64,000 nt of DNA, taken from assembly GCA_031253835.1 (NCBI GenBank), contig JAIRVP010000056.1:124001-188000 (forward strand). Reading direction: 5' to 3'. Each line of letters starts with the position of its first letter. Within the stretch, counting starts at the first letter, position 1. This DNA comes from Burkholderia sp. (GTDB lineage Bacteria; Pseudomonadota; Gammaproteobacteria; Burkholderiales; Burkholderiaceae). Shown one piece after another: positions 40,682 to 49,536 of this stretch. The notes under the pieces were generated by a model. It saw nothing but the letters and a program-made list of their open reading frames with translations. It ran no database searches and was not told the origin of the DNA. The position numbers were made by a program, and so were the translations under genes.

Positions 40682-40782
40682 GCCGCCCGACGGCGCGCCG
40701 GCCTCGGCCGGCGCGCCGAACCCTGCCGGCCGACCGGCTCCGGACGCGCCGCCTGCCCCGTTCTCCTCACCGCTCATCCCCG

Positions 40783-41574
40783 ATGACTCACCCGCAACCC
40801 TTCATCGCCGTCATTCCCGCCCGGCTCGCGTCGTCGCGCCTCCCGAACAAGCCGCTCGCCGATCTCGGCGGCAAGCCGATGGTCGTGCGCGTCGCGGAGC
40901 GCGCGCGCGAAGCGGGCGCGCAGCAAGTGCTCGTCGCGTCCGACGCGCAGAGCGTGCTCGACGCGGCGCGCGACCACGGCTTCGAAGCGGTGCTGACGCG
41001 CGCCGACCATCCGTCCGGCACCGACCGGCTCGCGGAAGTCGCGGCGACTTTCGGGTGGAGCGACGACACCGTCGTCGTCAACGTGCAGGGCGACGAGCCG
41101 CTGATCGACCCCGTGCTCGTGCGCGACGTGGCGTCGCACCTCGCCGCGCATCCCGCCTGCGCGATCGCGACCGCCGCCCACCCGATCCACGACGCGGCCG
41201 ACGTGTTCAACCCGAACGTCGTGAAGGTCGCGCTCGACGCGCAGAGCGTCGCGCTGTACTTCTCGCGCGCGCCGATTCCATGGAGCCGCGACGCGTACCA
41301 GCCGCACTGGCCGGACGTCGCGGCCATGCCGGCACCGGCTTTCCCGGTGTATCGGCACATCGGCCTCTATGCGTATCGCGCGCGTTTCCTGCGCACCTAT
41401 CCGTCGCTCGCGCAGGCGCCGATCGAACAGGCCGAGCAGCTCGAACAGCTGCGCGCGCTGTGGCACGGCGAGCGCATCGCAGTGCTGATCACCGAGTCCG
41501 CGCCCGAAGCCGGGATCGACACGCCGGCCGATCTCGCGCGCGTGCAGGCCCTTTTTCAGCCGGGTTCAAAATAA
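40783..41574 (+). CDS. kdsB: 3-deoxy-manno-octulosonate cytidylyltransferase
   Basis: KdsB activates KDO with CTP to form CMP-KDO for the LPS inner core. The 263-residue protein shows FIAVIPARLASSRLPNKPLADLGGKPMV (nucleotide-binding), TRADHPSGTDRLAEV, VNVQGDEPLIDP and YFSRAPIPWSRD, with C-terminal YPSLAQAPIEQAEQLEQLRALWHG. All motifs and the length are normal. It follows the Trm112 gene by 101 bp and precedes adk. The stop codon lies in a small CGGGTT...AACCCG dyad. Confidence 0.97.
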   Translation: MTHPQPFIAVIPARLASSRLPNKPLADLGGKPMVVRVAERAREAGAQQVLVASDAQSVLDAARDHGFEAVLTRADHPSGTDRLAEVAATFGWSDDTVVVNVQGDEPLIDPVLVRDVASHLAAHPACAIATAAHPIHDAADVFNPNVVKVALDAQSVALYFSRAPIPWSRDAYQPHWPDVAAMPAPAFPVYRHIGLYAYRARFLRTYPSLAQAPIEQAEQLEQLRALWHGERIAVLITESAPEAGIDTPADLARVQALFQPGSK

Positions 41575-41782
41575 CCCGTGGCATAATCAGGCGATTGTGC
41601 GAGCCGTCCGCGACCAGCGCGTCCTCGCTTGACCCCGCCCGCGGCCCTGCCGGCAGCCGCGCGTCACCCACGTCGACGCGCCGCATCAGACCGGTCCGCC
41701 GCGCGCCAGGCAAGCCCCGCGCCTGCTGTCGCCGACGCCTTCGAGGCTCGCCACACGAATCTACATACTTGGAGATATCACC

Positions 41783-42445
41783 ATGCGTTTGATCCTGTTG
41801 GGCGCGCCCGGCGCGGGAAAGGGCACCCAGGCAAATTTCATCAAGGAAAAGTTCGGCATCCCGCAAATCTCGACGGGCGACATGCTGCGTGCGGCCGTGA
41901 AGGCCGGCACGCCGCTCGGCGTCGAGGCGAAGGGCTACATGGACGCCGGCAAGCTCGTGCCGGACGCGCTGATCATCGGCCTCGTCAAGGAGCGCCTGAA
42001 GGAATCCGACTGCGCGAACGGCTATCTGTTCGACGGTTTCCCGCGCACGATCGCGCAGGCTGACGCGATGAAGGACGCCGGCGTCGCGATCGACTACGTG
42101 CTCGAGATCGACGTCCCGTTCTCGGAAATCATCGAGCGCATGAGCGGCCGCCGCACGCACCCGGCATCGGGCCGCACGTACCACGTCAAGTTCAACCCGC
42201 CGAAGGTCGAGGGCCACGACGACGTGACGGGCGAACCGCTGATCCAGCGCGACGACGACAAGGAAGAAACCGTCAAGAAGCGTCTCGAAGTGTACGAAGC
42301 GCAGACCAAGCCGCTGATCACGTACTACGGCGACTGGGCGCAGCGCGGCGAGGAAAACGGCCTGAAGGCGCCGCAGTATCGCAAGATCTCGGGTCTCGGC
42401 GCCGTCGAGGCAATCCGCGAGCGCGCGTTTGACGCACTGAAGTAA
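41783..42445 (+). CDS. adk: Adenylate kinase
   Basis: Adk interconverts ATP + AMP and 2 ADP. The 220-residue long-form enzyme has the P-loop GAPGAGKGTQANF, the AMP-binding STGDMLRAAV and LFDGFPRTIAQAD segments, and a LID domain (GRRTHPASGRTYHVKFNPPKVEGHDDVTGEPL) without the zinc cysteines, typical of Gram-negatives. The ATG at 41783 follows TTGGAGATATCACC. The 208-bp gap after kdsB suggests its own promoter. A strong terminator follows. Confidence 0.98.
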   Translation: MRLILLGAPGAGKGTQANFIKEKFGIPQISTGDMLRAAVKAGTPLGVEAKGYMDAGKLVPDALIIGLVKERLKESDCANGYLFDGFPRTIAQADAMKDAGVAIDYVLEIDVPFSEIIERMSGRRTHPASGRTYHVKFNPPKVEGHDDVTGEPLIQRDDDKEETVKKRLEVYEAQTKPLITYYGDWAQRGEENGLKAPQYRKISGLGAVEAIRERAFDALK

Positions 42446-42465
42446 GCAGCGCGTCGCGCACCCGC

Positions 42466-42496
42466 AAAAAACCGCCCGTTCCGGGCGGTTTTTTTT
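42466..42496 (+). terminator. Rho-independent terminator of adk
   Basis: AACCGCCCG (42470-42478), loop TTC, CGGGCGGTT (42482-42490), then TTTTTT. It lies 21 bp after the adk stop. Confidence 0.95.
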
Positions 42497-42643
42497 CGCC
42501 CGGCCGGGATTCGCACGACCGTGCGTGTATCGCCTCCGCGCGACGACGCCCCGTACAATCGGTCGAACGCGTGCCCCGCCCACTCGCGGCGCACCGGCCT
42601 TTCGGCCGATGGATCCGCATCGGACAGAACCTGGGAGACAGTC

Positions 42644-43402
42644 ATGGACATTCGCGGCAACGTGTTTCTGATCACGGGCGGGGCATCGGGCCTCGGCGCC
42701 GGCACCGCGCGAATGCTCGCGCAGGCCGGCGGCACGGTCGTGCTCGCCGACCTGAACGAAGCGGCAGGCGCCGCGCTCGCGGCCGAACTGGGCGGCGTAT
42801 TCGTGCGCTGCGACGTGTCGGGCGAGGCCGACGCGCAGGCAGCCGTCGACGCGGCGACGCGCGCGGGCACGCTGCGCGGCCTCGTGAACTGCGCGGGCAT
42901 CGCACCGGCCGCAAAAACCGTCGGCAAGGACGGCGCGCACCCGCTCGACGTGTTCGCGAAGACGATCAACGTGAACCTGGTCGGTACGTTCAACATGATC
43001 CGGCTCGCGGCTGCCGCGATGGCCGCGACCGCGCCGACCGCGGAAGGCGAGCGCGGCGTGATCGTCAGCACCGCGTCGGTCGCCGCCTTCGACGGGCAGA
43101 TCGGCCAGGCCGCCTACGCGGCGTCGAAGGCCGGCGTCGCGGGCATGACGCTGCCGATCGCGCGCGACCTGTCGCGCAGCGGCATCCGCGTGATGACGAT
43201 CGCGCCCGGCCTGTTCGAGACGCCGATGCTGCTCGGCATGCCGCAGGACGTGCAGGACGCGCTCGGCGCGATGGTGCCGTTCCCGCCGCGGCTCGGCAAG
43301 CCGGCCGAATACGCGATGCTGGTGCGCCAGATCGTCGAGAACCCGATGCTCAACGGCGAAGTGATCCGCCTCGACGGTGCGATCCGGATGCAGCCGAAGT
43401 AA
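42644..43402 (+). CDS. Short-chain dehydrogenase, 3-hydroxyacyl-CoA dehydrogenase type 2-like
   Basis: The 252-residue SDR-family oxidoreductase has the NAD-binding TGGASGLGAGTARML, DLNEAAG (NAD preference), NCAGIAPAAK, catalytic Ser in VSTASVAA and YAASK (Tyr/Lys). The C-terminal part (APGLFETPMLLGMPQDVQDALGAMVPFPPRLGKPAEYAMLVRQIVENPMLNGEVIRLDGAIRM) closely follows the HSD17B10-type enzymes that oxidise short-chain 3-hydroxyacyl-CoA. The ATG at 42644 has GGGAGA upstream. The gene is monocistronic and ends at a moderate hairpin shared with a convergent gene. Confidence 0.93.
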   Translation: MDIRGNVFLITGGASGLGAGTARMLAQAGGTVVLADLNEAAGAALAAELGGVFVRCDVSGEADAQAAVDAATRAGTLRGLVNCAGIAPAAKTVGKDGAHPLDVFAKTINVNLVGTFNMIRLAAAAMAATAPTAEGERGVIVSTASVAAFDGQIGQAAYAASKAGVAGMTLPIARDLSRSGIRVMTIAPGLFETPMLLGMPQDVQDALGAMVPFPPRLGKPAEYAMLVRQIVENPMLNGEVIRLDGAIRMQPK

Positions 43403-43411
43403 GCGCCCATG

Positions 43412-43443
43412 AAAAACGCCCGCGATGCGGGCGTGTTGTCTTG
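43412..43443. terminator. Terminator-like hairpin between convergent genes
   Basis: AACGCCCGC (43415-43423), loop GAT, GCGGGCGT (43427-43434), with A residues before and a mixed GTTGTCTTGTT after. It lies between the SDR gene and the sirB1-like gene. Confidence 0.6.
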
Positions 43444-43467
43444 TTCCGGCAACGGCGCGATGGCGGC

Positions 43468-44310
43468 TCAGTCCTCGCCGTCGCGCTGCATCCGCTGCCG
43501 CAATTCGGTGACCTGCGATTCGACGACGGTCGCGTCGTCCGCCTCGGGCCGCTCGCCGAGATACTGCTCGAGATCCTCGAGCGCGGGGCGCAGGTAGTCG
43601 AGCCGCGCATACGCGAAGCCGCGGTCGCGCACCTCGTCGAGCTGCTCGGGCAACAGGATCACGAGCCGCTGCTGCACCGCGAGCAGCCGCTGCCAGCGTT
43701 CCGTCTGCAGATAGATCGTCTTCAGGTTGCGCAGCATCCGCGCGATGATCTCGCGGCTCGTCGCCGGTTGCAGCAGCGCGCGCAACGCGCTGTCGACCGC
43801 ACCGGCCGCGCGCGCGACGTACGGCTCGAGCATCTCGACCATCTCGGCTTCGGACAGCGAATGGCCGTTGGTCGGATCGATGATCAGGTCGCCGTCCGGC
43901 AGCGTGACGCGCAGCAGGAAATGGCCGGGGAACGACACGCCGCGCGCCGGCACGCCGATCTGCTCGGCGAGCTCCAGGTACAGCACCGACAGCGAGATCG
44001 GGATCCCGCGCCGCCGCTTCAGCACGGCGTTCAGGTGGCTGTTATCGGGGTCGTAGTAATCGTTGTGATTGCACGAGAAGCCGAGTTCGCGGAAGAAGAA
44101 GTCGTTCAGCGCGGCGACGCGGCCCTTCAGGTCCGCATCGTCGGCGAACCGCCGGCGCAGCCGCGCCGCCAGCATGTCGAGTTCGGCCAGCGTGCCCTGC
44201 AGGTCGAGGTCGGGATACGCGTCCTGCGCCAGCGACAGCGCGGTTTCCGTGACGGGCAGACTGTCGTCGTCCGCCACGAGCGTGCTGAAGTAGTCGAGGA
44301 CGCGGGTCAT
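43468..44310 (-). CDS. SirB1-family transglutaminase-like protein with TPR region
   Basis: The 280-residue cytoplasmic protein has a transglutaminase-like N-terminal half (ALNDFFFRELGFSCNHNDYYDPDNSHLNAVLKRRRGIPISLSVLYLELAEQIGVPARGVSFPGHFLL), with PGHFLL and DPTNG motifs, and a C-terminal tetratricopeptide region (RLLAVQQRLVILLPEQLDEVRDRGFAYARLDYLRPALEDLEQYL). It belongs to the SirB1 family, of unclear function. The ATG start (44308-44310) lies eight bases after the murJ stop; a GTG that overlaps that stop is an alternative. It is probably co-transcribed with murJ. Confidence 0.9.
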   Translation of the reverse strand: MTRVLDYFSTLVADDDSLPVTETALSLAQDAYPDLDLQGTLAELDMLAARLRRRFADDADLKGRVAALNDFFFRELGFSCNHNDYYDPDNSHLNAVLKRRRGIPISLSVLYLELAEQIGVPARGVSFPGHFLLRVTLPDGDLIIDPTNGHSLSEAEMVEMLEPYVARAAGAVDSALRALLQPATSREIIARMLRNLKTIYLQTERWQRLLAVQQRLVILLPEQLDEVRDRGFAYARLDYLRPALEDLEQYLGERPEADDATVVESQVTELRQRMQRDGED

Positions 44311-44318
44311 TGCGGTCG

Positions 44319-45869
44319 TCACTTGGCGCGCCTTCTGAAGTAAGCGTATTTGAAGCCCATCACCCACAACATACCGAAATATAGTGCAGCGAACAGCACG
44401 AGGCACGCCGCCATCAGCGCAATGCGGTCGAGCGGCTGCGTGCGCATCCCGGTCCAGTCGAAGCTGATCGCGCACCAGTGCATCAGGCCCGCGAGCACGA
44501 GCGTCGCGCCGACGAGCTGCACGAAGAAGCGCAGCCAGCCCGGCGACGGCTGGTAGATGCCGCGCTTGCGCAGCCCGATGAACAGCAGCAGCGAGTTCAG
44601 GCACGCGCCGACGCCGATGCTCAGCGTGAGGCCCGCGTGGCCGATCAGCGGCACGAACACGTAGTTCGAGATCTGCGTGACGATCAGCACGCCGATCGCG
44701 ATCTTCACGGGCGTCTTGATGTCCTGCTTCGCGTAGAAGCCCGGCGCGAGGATCTTGATCAGGATGATGCCGACGAGGCCGATCCCGTAGGTGGCGAGCG
44801 CGCGCGCGACCATCGTGACGGTATGCGCGTCGAACTTGCCGTAGTTGAACAGCGTCGCGGTGAGCGGCGTCGCGAAGAAGAACAGCGCGAGCGCGCTCGG
44901 CGCCGCGAGCAGGAACGTGACGCGCAGCCCCCAGTCGAGCAGCGCCGAATATTCATGCGAATCGGCGTCGACGTGCGCCTTCGACAGGCTCGGCAGCAGG
45001 ATCGTGCCGAGCGCGACGCCGAGCAGCGCCGTCGGGAATTCCATCAGGCGGTCGGCGTAGTTGATCCACGACACGGCGCCCTGCCCGAGCCGCGACGCGA
45101 TGTTGGTGTTGATGATCAGCGACAGCTGCGCGACCGACACCGCGAACGTCGCGGGCACCATCTTCGCGAGCACGCGCTTCACGCCCGGGTGGCGCAGCGC
45201 GCGCAGCGGGTTCAGGCCGATCAGCGGCACCATGTCGATCTTCTTCAGCCCCGGCAATTGCACGAGGAACTGCAGCACGCCGCCGACGATGACGGCCCAC
45301 GCGAGCGCGTAGACCGGCACCTTCAGGTGCGGCGCGACGAACACGGCCGCGCCGATGAACGCGACGTTGAGCAGCACCGGCGCGAACGCGGGCAGCGAGA
45401 AGCTCTTGTACGTGTTGAGCACGCCGGACGCGAGCGTCGTCAGCGAGATGAACACGATGTACGGGAACATGATCTGCGTCATCGTGACCGCGAGCGGGAA
45501 CGCCTGGCCGTCCTTGTGCAGGCCGGACGCGACCGCGAACACGACCCACGACGCGCCGGCGATCCCGGCGACCGACAACACCGCAAGCGCCCACGCGAGC
45601 ACGGTGGACATCGCGTCGACGAGCGCCTTCGTCGCGTCGTGCCCCTGCTGGTTCTTGAACTCGGCGAGGATCGGCACGAACGCCTGCGAGAACGCGCCTT
45701 CGGCGGACAGGCGGCGCAGCAGGTTCGGTATGCGGAAGGCGACGTAGAACGCGTCGGTGTATTGACTGGCGCCGAACGCACGGGCGATCAGCGTCTCGCG
45801 GGCCAGTCCGGTCACGCGCGACAGCAGCGTGAAGCCGCTGACCGTCAGCAGGGCTCGGAATAGATTCAT
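44319..45869 (-). CDS. murJ: Lipid II flippase MurJ
   Basis: MurJ moves the lipid-linked peptidoglycan precursor across the inner membrane. The 516-residue MOP-superfamily protein has about 14 membrane segments. It begins MNLFRALLTVSGFTLLSRVTGLARETLIARAFGAS and shows the FRIPNLLRRLSAEGAFSQAFVPIL signature, with the cavity arginines and the later LLPSLSKAH motif. The start at 45869 is set from the conserved beginning; an upstream in-frame extension is Arg-rich and rejected. It is divergent from rpsT (305 bp) and followed by the sirB1-like gene. Confidence 0.96.
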   Translation of the reverse strand: MNLFRALLTVSGFTLLSRVTGLARETLIARAFGASQYTDAFYVAFRIPNLLRRLSAEGAFSQAFVPILAEFKNQQGHDATKALVDAMSTVLAWALAVLSVAGIAGASWVVFAVASGLHKDGQAFPLAVTMTQIMFPYIVFISLTTLASGVLNTYKSFSLPAFAPVLLNVAFIGAAVFVAPHLKVPVYALAWAVIVGGVLQFLVQLPGLKKIDMVPLIGLNPLRALRHPGVKRVLAKMVPATFAVSVAQLSLIINTNIASRLGQGAVSWINYADRLMEFPTALLGVALGTILLPSLSKAHVDADSHEYSALLDWGLRVTFLLAAPSALALFFFATPLTATLFNYGKFDAHTVTMVARALATYGIGLVGIILIKILAPGFYAKQDIKTPVKIAIGVLIVTQISNYVFVPLIGHAGLTLSIGVGACLNSLLLFIGLRKRGIYQPSPGWLRFFVQLVGATLVLAGLMHWCAISFDWTGMRTQPLDRIALMAACLVLFAALYFGMLWVMGFKYAYFRRRAK

Positions 45870-46174
45870 GGGGCGCTTATTATACGGACGTTGCGCGACC
45901 CGGCCAGCGGCGTGATGCCGAAAAGCGCACACGCCGCCGGTGCCCCGTCCAGCCAATGTCACTTCGAACTTGCCACTCGCTTGATTTTGTTGCTATAATC
46001 GCCGGTTTCTGGGCTCGTACATGCACGGCAACCGCCGTTTTCATGTCCCTGCCTCGGTTAAAATCACCGTTTTTTTATGCGCCCCTGGGCAATCGTTCTC
46101 AGGGGACGGATCGAAAAGCAGCGCTTGGCCGTCAGGCTCCAAGCTCTGGAAACAGGACAGGATAAGGAACCGTC
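45870..46174. other. 305-bp divergent region between murJ and rpsT
   Basis: It contains the rpsT promoter at 45970-45999 and a leader of about 170 nt before the rpsT start. The leader includes a T7 run (about 46070-46076) and a short hairpin CCCCTG ... CAGGGG around 46084-46110. S20 represses its own synthesis in E. coli, so a regulatory leader is plausible here. The murJ promoter was not identified. Confidence 0.6.
45970..45999 (+). promoter_or_regulatory. Sigma-70 promoter of rpsT
   Basis: TTGCCA (45970-45975), 18-bp spacer, TATAAT (45994-45999, perfect) with an adjacent TGC as a partial extended -10. The predicted start is near 46006. Confidence 0.75.
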
Positions 46175-46447
46175 ATGGCTAACTCCGCACAAGCACGCAA
46201 GCGCGCCCGCCAGGCCGCGAAGGCAAACTCGCACAACTCGGCGCTGCGCTCGAAATTCCGTACCGCGATCAAGTCGGTTCGCAAGGCTGTTGAAGCCGGC
46301 GACCAAGCAAAGGCTGCCGAGCTGTTCAAGGCTGCCGTGAAGACGATCGACACGATCGCCGACAAGAAGATCGTTCACAAGAACAAGGCCGCTCGCAGCA
46401 AGAGCCGCCTGGCCGCAGCCGTCAAGGGCCTGCAGGCAGCAGCGTAA
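46175..46447 (+). CDS. rpsT: 30S ribosomal protein S20
   Basis: The 90-residue basic helical protein binds 16S rRNA. The sequence MANSAQARKRARQAAKANSHNSALRSKFRTAIKSVRKAV and the C-terminal VHKNKAARSKSRLAAAVKGL are typical of S20. The ATG follows AAGGA seven bases upstream. It is transcribed alone from a strong promoter about 170 bp upstream, with a strong terminator 47 bp after the stop. Confidence 0.98.
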   Translation: MANSAQARKRARQAAKANSHNSALRSKFRTAIKSVRKAVEAGDQAKAAELFKAAVKTIDTIADKKIVHKNKAARSKSRLAAAVKGLQAAA

Positions 46448-46493
46448 ATCCGGTGCGCCCGCTCGCGCGGGCGTTCCTGTTTCCTGCGATCGC

Positions 46494-46521
46494 AAAAAAG
46501 CCCGCCTAGGCGGGCTTTTTT
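46494..46521. terminator. Bidirectional terminator after rpsT
   Basis: GCCCGCC (46500-46506), loop TA, GGCGGGC (46509-46515), flanked by A6 and T6. It is shared with the convergent DUF3579 gene. Confidence 0.95.
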
Positions 46522-46596
46522 GTTGCCTGTCGCCTGCGCATCACGCGGGGCGACGGGTTTTGCCGCGGCGAGCGCCTGCGCCCTCGCCTGCCGGCT

Positions 46597-46917
46597 TCAC
46601 TTCTTCGCGCCGTAGTCCGGCAATTCGCACGCCTCGGTGACGACGAGGTTGTTGTCCTTCGCGAAATTCAGCACGAAATCGAAAGCCATCGGTTCGATGT
46701 CGCGCAGCCGCGAATCGAGGATCACGCATTTCAGGTCGCCGAGCATCGTCGGGCGCACGTACAGCGAATACTTGAGACGCGCATTCGGCCCGCTCGCCCC
46801 CGGCCCGAAGCAGGCCATCACACCGGCCAGACGTTCCGACCAGTCGCTCGGGCGAAACTTTTTCCCGTCTTTCGTGATGCCCTGGATGAAGAATTCGGTC
46901 GGAGGGGTTTCAGCCAT
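46597..46917 (-). CDS. DUF3579 family protein
   Basis: The 106-residue cytoplasmic protein begins MAETPPTEFFIQGITKDGKKFRPSDWSERLAGVMACFG. DUF3579 proteins are found mainly in betaproteobacteria, often beside argF as here, and have no known function. No cofactor motif or membrane segment is visible. The start at 46917 gives the family N-terminus; the longer frame adds unrelated residues. It is divergent from argF across 413 bp and convergent with rpsT. Confidence 0.88.
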   Translation of the reverse strand: MAETPPTEFFIQGITKDGKKFRPSDWSERLAGVMACFGPGASGPNARLKYSLYVRPTMLGDLKCVILDSRLRDIEPMAFDFVLNFAKDNNLVVTEACELPDYGAKK

Positions 46918-47330
46918 GTGGTTACCCAAGTGACGGCCCGGCGATGCCCAGGCAACGGCGCCTGGATACGCGAACACAAAGCTGGAACGGACGGCGGCAC
47001 AAGCATTCCGATATCCCGAAAACGGGACGTCGATGCGCGCCGCCGGTAGACTGCACCGGATTTGTGCAGCGCACGGCTTGTGTCCGGCAGAGCGCGAAAA
47101 GCCTTGCCTGCCGGGCTGGAGAAAACTTTCGAATTATACCGCAGCGCGCCATCGCGCGTCGTCCCGACGGCCTCCTTCCCGCGCCGTCCGCCGCCTGCCG
47201 CGATCGTGCCCCGCTTCGCTCCACGGCTCGTCAAAGCACAGAAAATCCTTTATGCTGCTTTGAGTTATCCACACCCGACGGCGGCGCCGTCCGGCCTCGC
47301 TGCCGGGTGAAACCCGCCGTATTTCGCTTC
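46918..47330. other. 413-bp divergent region between a DUF3579 gene and argF
   Basis: No gene was found; short frames are Arg/Pro-rich shadows. A TATAAT on the minus strand near 47134-47139 could be a -10 for the DUF3579 gene but has no good -35. An AT-rich segment at about 47236-47275 precedes argF. No ARG-box-like palindrome was recognised with confidence. Confidence 0.5.
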
Positions 47331-48260
47331 ATGACCGCCAAAACCATTCGTCACTACCTGCAGTTCAAGGATTTCTCGCTGGAAGACTACGAGTACGTGC
47401 TCGAACGCACGGGTATCCTGAAGCGCAAGTTCAAGAACTACGAGACCTATCACCCGCTGCACGACCGCACGCTCGCGATGATCTTCGAGAAGAGCTCGAC
47501 GCGCACGCGCCTGTCGTTCGAGGCCGGGATCTTCCAGCTCGGCGGCCACGCCGTGTTCATGAGCACGCGCGACACGCAGCTCGGCCGCGGCGAACCCGTC
47601 GAGGATTCCGCGCAGGTCATCTCGCGGATGGTCGACATCATCATGATCCGCACGTTCGAGCAGGACGTCATCACACGCTTCGCGGAAAACTCGCGCGTGC
47701 CGGTGATCAACGGCCTGACGAACGATTACCACCCGTGCCAGGTGCTCGCCGACATCTTCACGTACTACGAGCACCGCGGCCCGATCGCCGGCAAGACCGT
47801 CGCATGGGTCGGCGACGCGAACAACATGCTCTACACGTGGATCGAAGCCGCGCAGATCCTCGGCTTCAAGCTGCGCCTGTCCACGCCGCCCGGCTACGCG
47901 CTCGACATGAAGCTCGTGTCGCCCGGCAGCGCGCCGTTCTACGAGGTGTTCGACGATCCGAACGAAGCGTGCAAGGGCGCCGATCTCGTCACCACCGACG
48001 TGTGGACGAGCATGGGCTTCGAAGCCGAGAACGAGGCGCGCAAGCAGGCGTTCGCCGACTGGTGCGTCGACGAGGAAATGATGGGCCACGCGAACCCGGA
48101 TGCGCTCTTCATGCACTGCCTGCCCGCGCACCGCGGCGAGGAAGTGACGGCCGGCGTGATCGACGGCCCGCAGAGCGTCGTGTGGGACGAGGCGGAAAAC
48201 CGCCTGCACGTGCAGAAGGCGCTGATGGAGTTCCTGCTGCTCGGCCGCCTCAAGCACTGA
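47331..48260 (+). CDS. argF: Ornithine carbamoyltransferase
   Basis: ArgF converts ornithine and carbamoyl phosphate to citrulline in arginine synthesis. The 309-residue protein has the carbamoyl-phosphate motif FEKSSTRTRLSFEAG, the DYHPCQVLADIFTYYEH segment, VGDANNM and the ornithine-binding HCLPAHRGEEV. The length is typical of the anabolic enzyme. The ATG at 47331 has no strong ribosome site. It is divergent from the DUF3579 gene and ends at a strong terminator shared with murB. Confidence 0.97.
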   Translation: MTAKTIRHYLQFKDFSLEDYEYVLERTGILKRKFKNYETYHPLHDRTLAMIFEKSSTRTRLSFEAGIFQLGGHAVFMSTRDTQLGRGEPVEDSAQVISRMVDIIMIRTFEQDVITRFAENSRVPVINGLTNDYHPCQVLADIFTYYEHRGPIAGKTVAWVGDANNMLYTWIEAAQILGFKLRLSTPPGYALDMKLVSPGSAPFYEVFDDPNEACKGADLVTTDVWTSMGFEAENEARKQAFADWCVDEEMMGHANPDALFMHCLPAHRGEEVTAGVIDGPQSVVWDEAENRLHVQKALMEFLLLGRLKH

Positions 48261-48284
48261 TACGCCGGAACGCATACGCGTAAA

Positions 48285-48315
48285 AAAAAGCGCCGATCGT
48301 CGATCGGCGCTTTTT
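48285..48315. terminator. Bidirectional terminator between argF and murB
   Basis: GCGCCGATCG (48290-48299), one-base centre, CGATCGGCGC (48301-48310), with an A8 run before and TTTTTGTTT after. Confidence 0.93.
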
Positions 48316-48349
48316 GTTTGGCCGCGCGGAAAACGGTGCCGCGCCCGCG

Positions 48350-49399
48350 TTACAGGCAGACCGGTTCCGCCTCCAGCTCGACGCCGAATTGCGCACGCAC
48401 GTCGGCCTGGATCGCCTGCGCCAGCGCGAGCACGTCGGCGCCCGTCGCGCCGCCGCGATTGACGAGCACGAGCGCCTGGCGGTCGTGCACGGCCGCCGCA
48501 CCGAGTGCGCGGCCCTTCCAGCCGCAGCGGTCGATCAGCCAGCCGGCCGCGAGCTTCACGTGCCCATCCGGCTGCGGATACGACACGACCTCGGGTGCGC
48601 GGGCACGCAGCGCGTCGAACTGCGCGGCGTCGATCACCGGATTCTTGAAGAAACTGCCTGCGTTGCCGAGCACGAGCGGATCGGGCAGCTTCGCACGGCG
48701 GATCGCGACGACCGCGTCGAACACGTCGCGCGGCGTCGCCGCATCGGGCGCGATGCCGCGCCCGTCGAGCTCGCGCGTGACGTCCGCGTAGCCGAGCCGC
48801 GGCGCCCACTGCTTCGGCAATCGGAACGTCACCGACACGATCGCGAACCGGCCGCGCCCGTCCCGCTTGAAGAAGCTGTCGCGGTAGCCGAACGCGCAGC
48901 GCGCGGCGTCGAAGCGCTCGCTGCGCCCCGTCGCCAGCTCGACCGCGACCAGCGAGTCGAAATACGCCTTCATCTCGAGGCCGTACGCGCCGATGTTCTG
49001 GATCGGCGCGGCGCCGACGGTGCCGGGGATCAGCGCGAGGTTCTCGAGGCCCGGCATTCCGTGCTCGAGCGTCCACGCGACGAATGCGTGCCAGTTCTCG
49101 CCGCCGCCGGCCTCGACGTACCATGCGTCGTCGTCCTCGCGCACGACGCGGCGGCCGGCGATCTCGTCGAGCAGCACGACGCCGTCGAAATCGCGCGTGA
49201 ACACGACGTTGCTGCCGCCGCCGAGCACCAGCTGCGGCAGGTGCGCGACGCGCGCGTCACGGTGCAGCGCCTCGAACTGCGACGCATGCGTGATGCGCGC
49301 GGCAAAGCGCGCGTTCGCGGCAATGCCGAACGTGTTGTGCACGGCGAGCGGATGGTCGGGAAGCAGCGACAGGGCGGAATCGTCAGGAGGCATCGGCAT
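48350..49399 (-). CDS. murB: UDP-N-acetylenolpyruvoylglucosamine reductase
   Basis: MurB reduces UDP-GlcNAc-enolpyruvate to UDP-MurNAc with NADPH and FAD. The 349-residue type I enzyme shows VLGGGSNVVFTRDFDGVVL (FAD), GLENLALIPGTVGAAPIQNIGAYG, GYRDSFFK (catalytic Ser region) and C-terminal AAGWLIDRCGWKGRALGAAAVHDRQALVLVN with conserved Glu. The start is MPMPPDD at 49399, or the second Met at 49393, which has less spacing to a ribosome site. It is convergent with argF and divergent from the YajQ-family gene. Confidence 0.96.
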   Translation of the reverse strand: MPMPPDDSALSLLPDHPLAVHNTFGIAANARFAARITHASQFEALHRDARVAHLPQLVLGGGSNVVFTRDFDGVVLLDEIAGRRVVREDDDAWYVEAGGGENWHAFVAWTLEHGMPGLENLALIPGTVGAAPIQNIGAYGLEMKAYFDSLVAVELATGRSERFDAARCAFGYRDSFFKRDGRGRFAIVSVTFRLPKQWAPRLGYADVTRELDGRGIAPDAATPRDVFDAVVAIRRAKLPDPLVLGNAGSFFKNPVIDAAQFDALRARAPEVVSYPQPDGHVKLAAGWLIDRCGWKGRALGAAAVHDRQALVLVNRGGATGADVLALAQAIQADVRAQFGVELEAEPVCL

Positions 49400-49536
49400 T
49401 CGCGGTCACGTCGACCCGGGCCGGCAGATAGCCGGTCTTGGGCAAACGGAGGGGCATCGGTAAAATGGCAAACAGTCCGCAATTATAGCGAGTGCCCGCG
49501 CGCGAGCCGGGTGCCCGCATCTCAAGGGAGAATGCC

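Noticed and set aside
41561..41590. CGGGTT...AACCCG dyad at the kdsB stop as a terminator
   Set aside because: Short stem without a T tract; may be chance.
47033..47263. A 76-codon frame upstream of argF
   Set aside because: Arg/Pro/Ser-rich with no ribosome site; it lies in the divergent promoter region.
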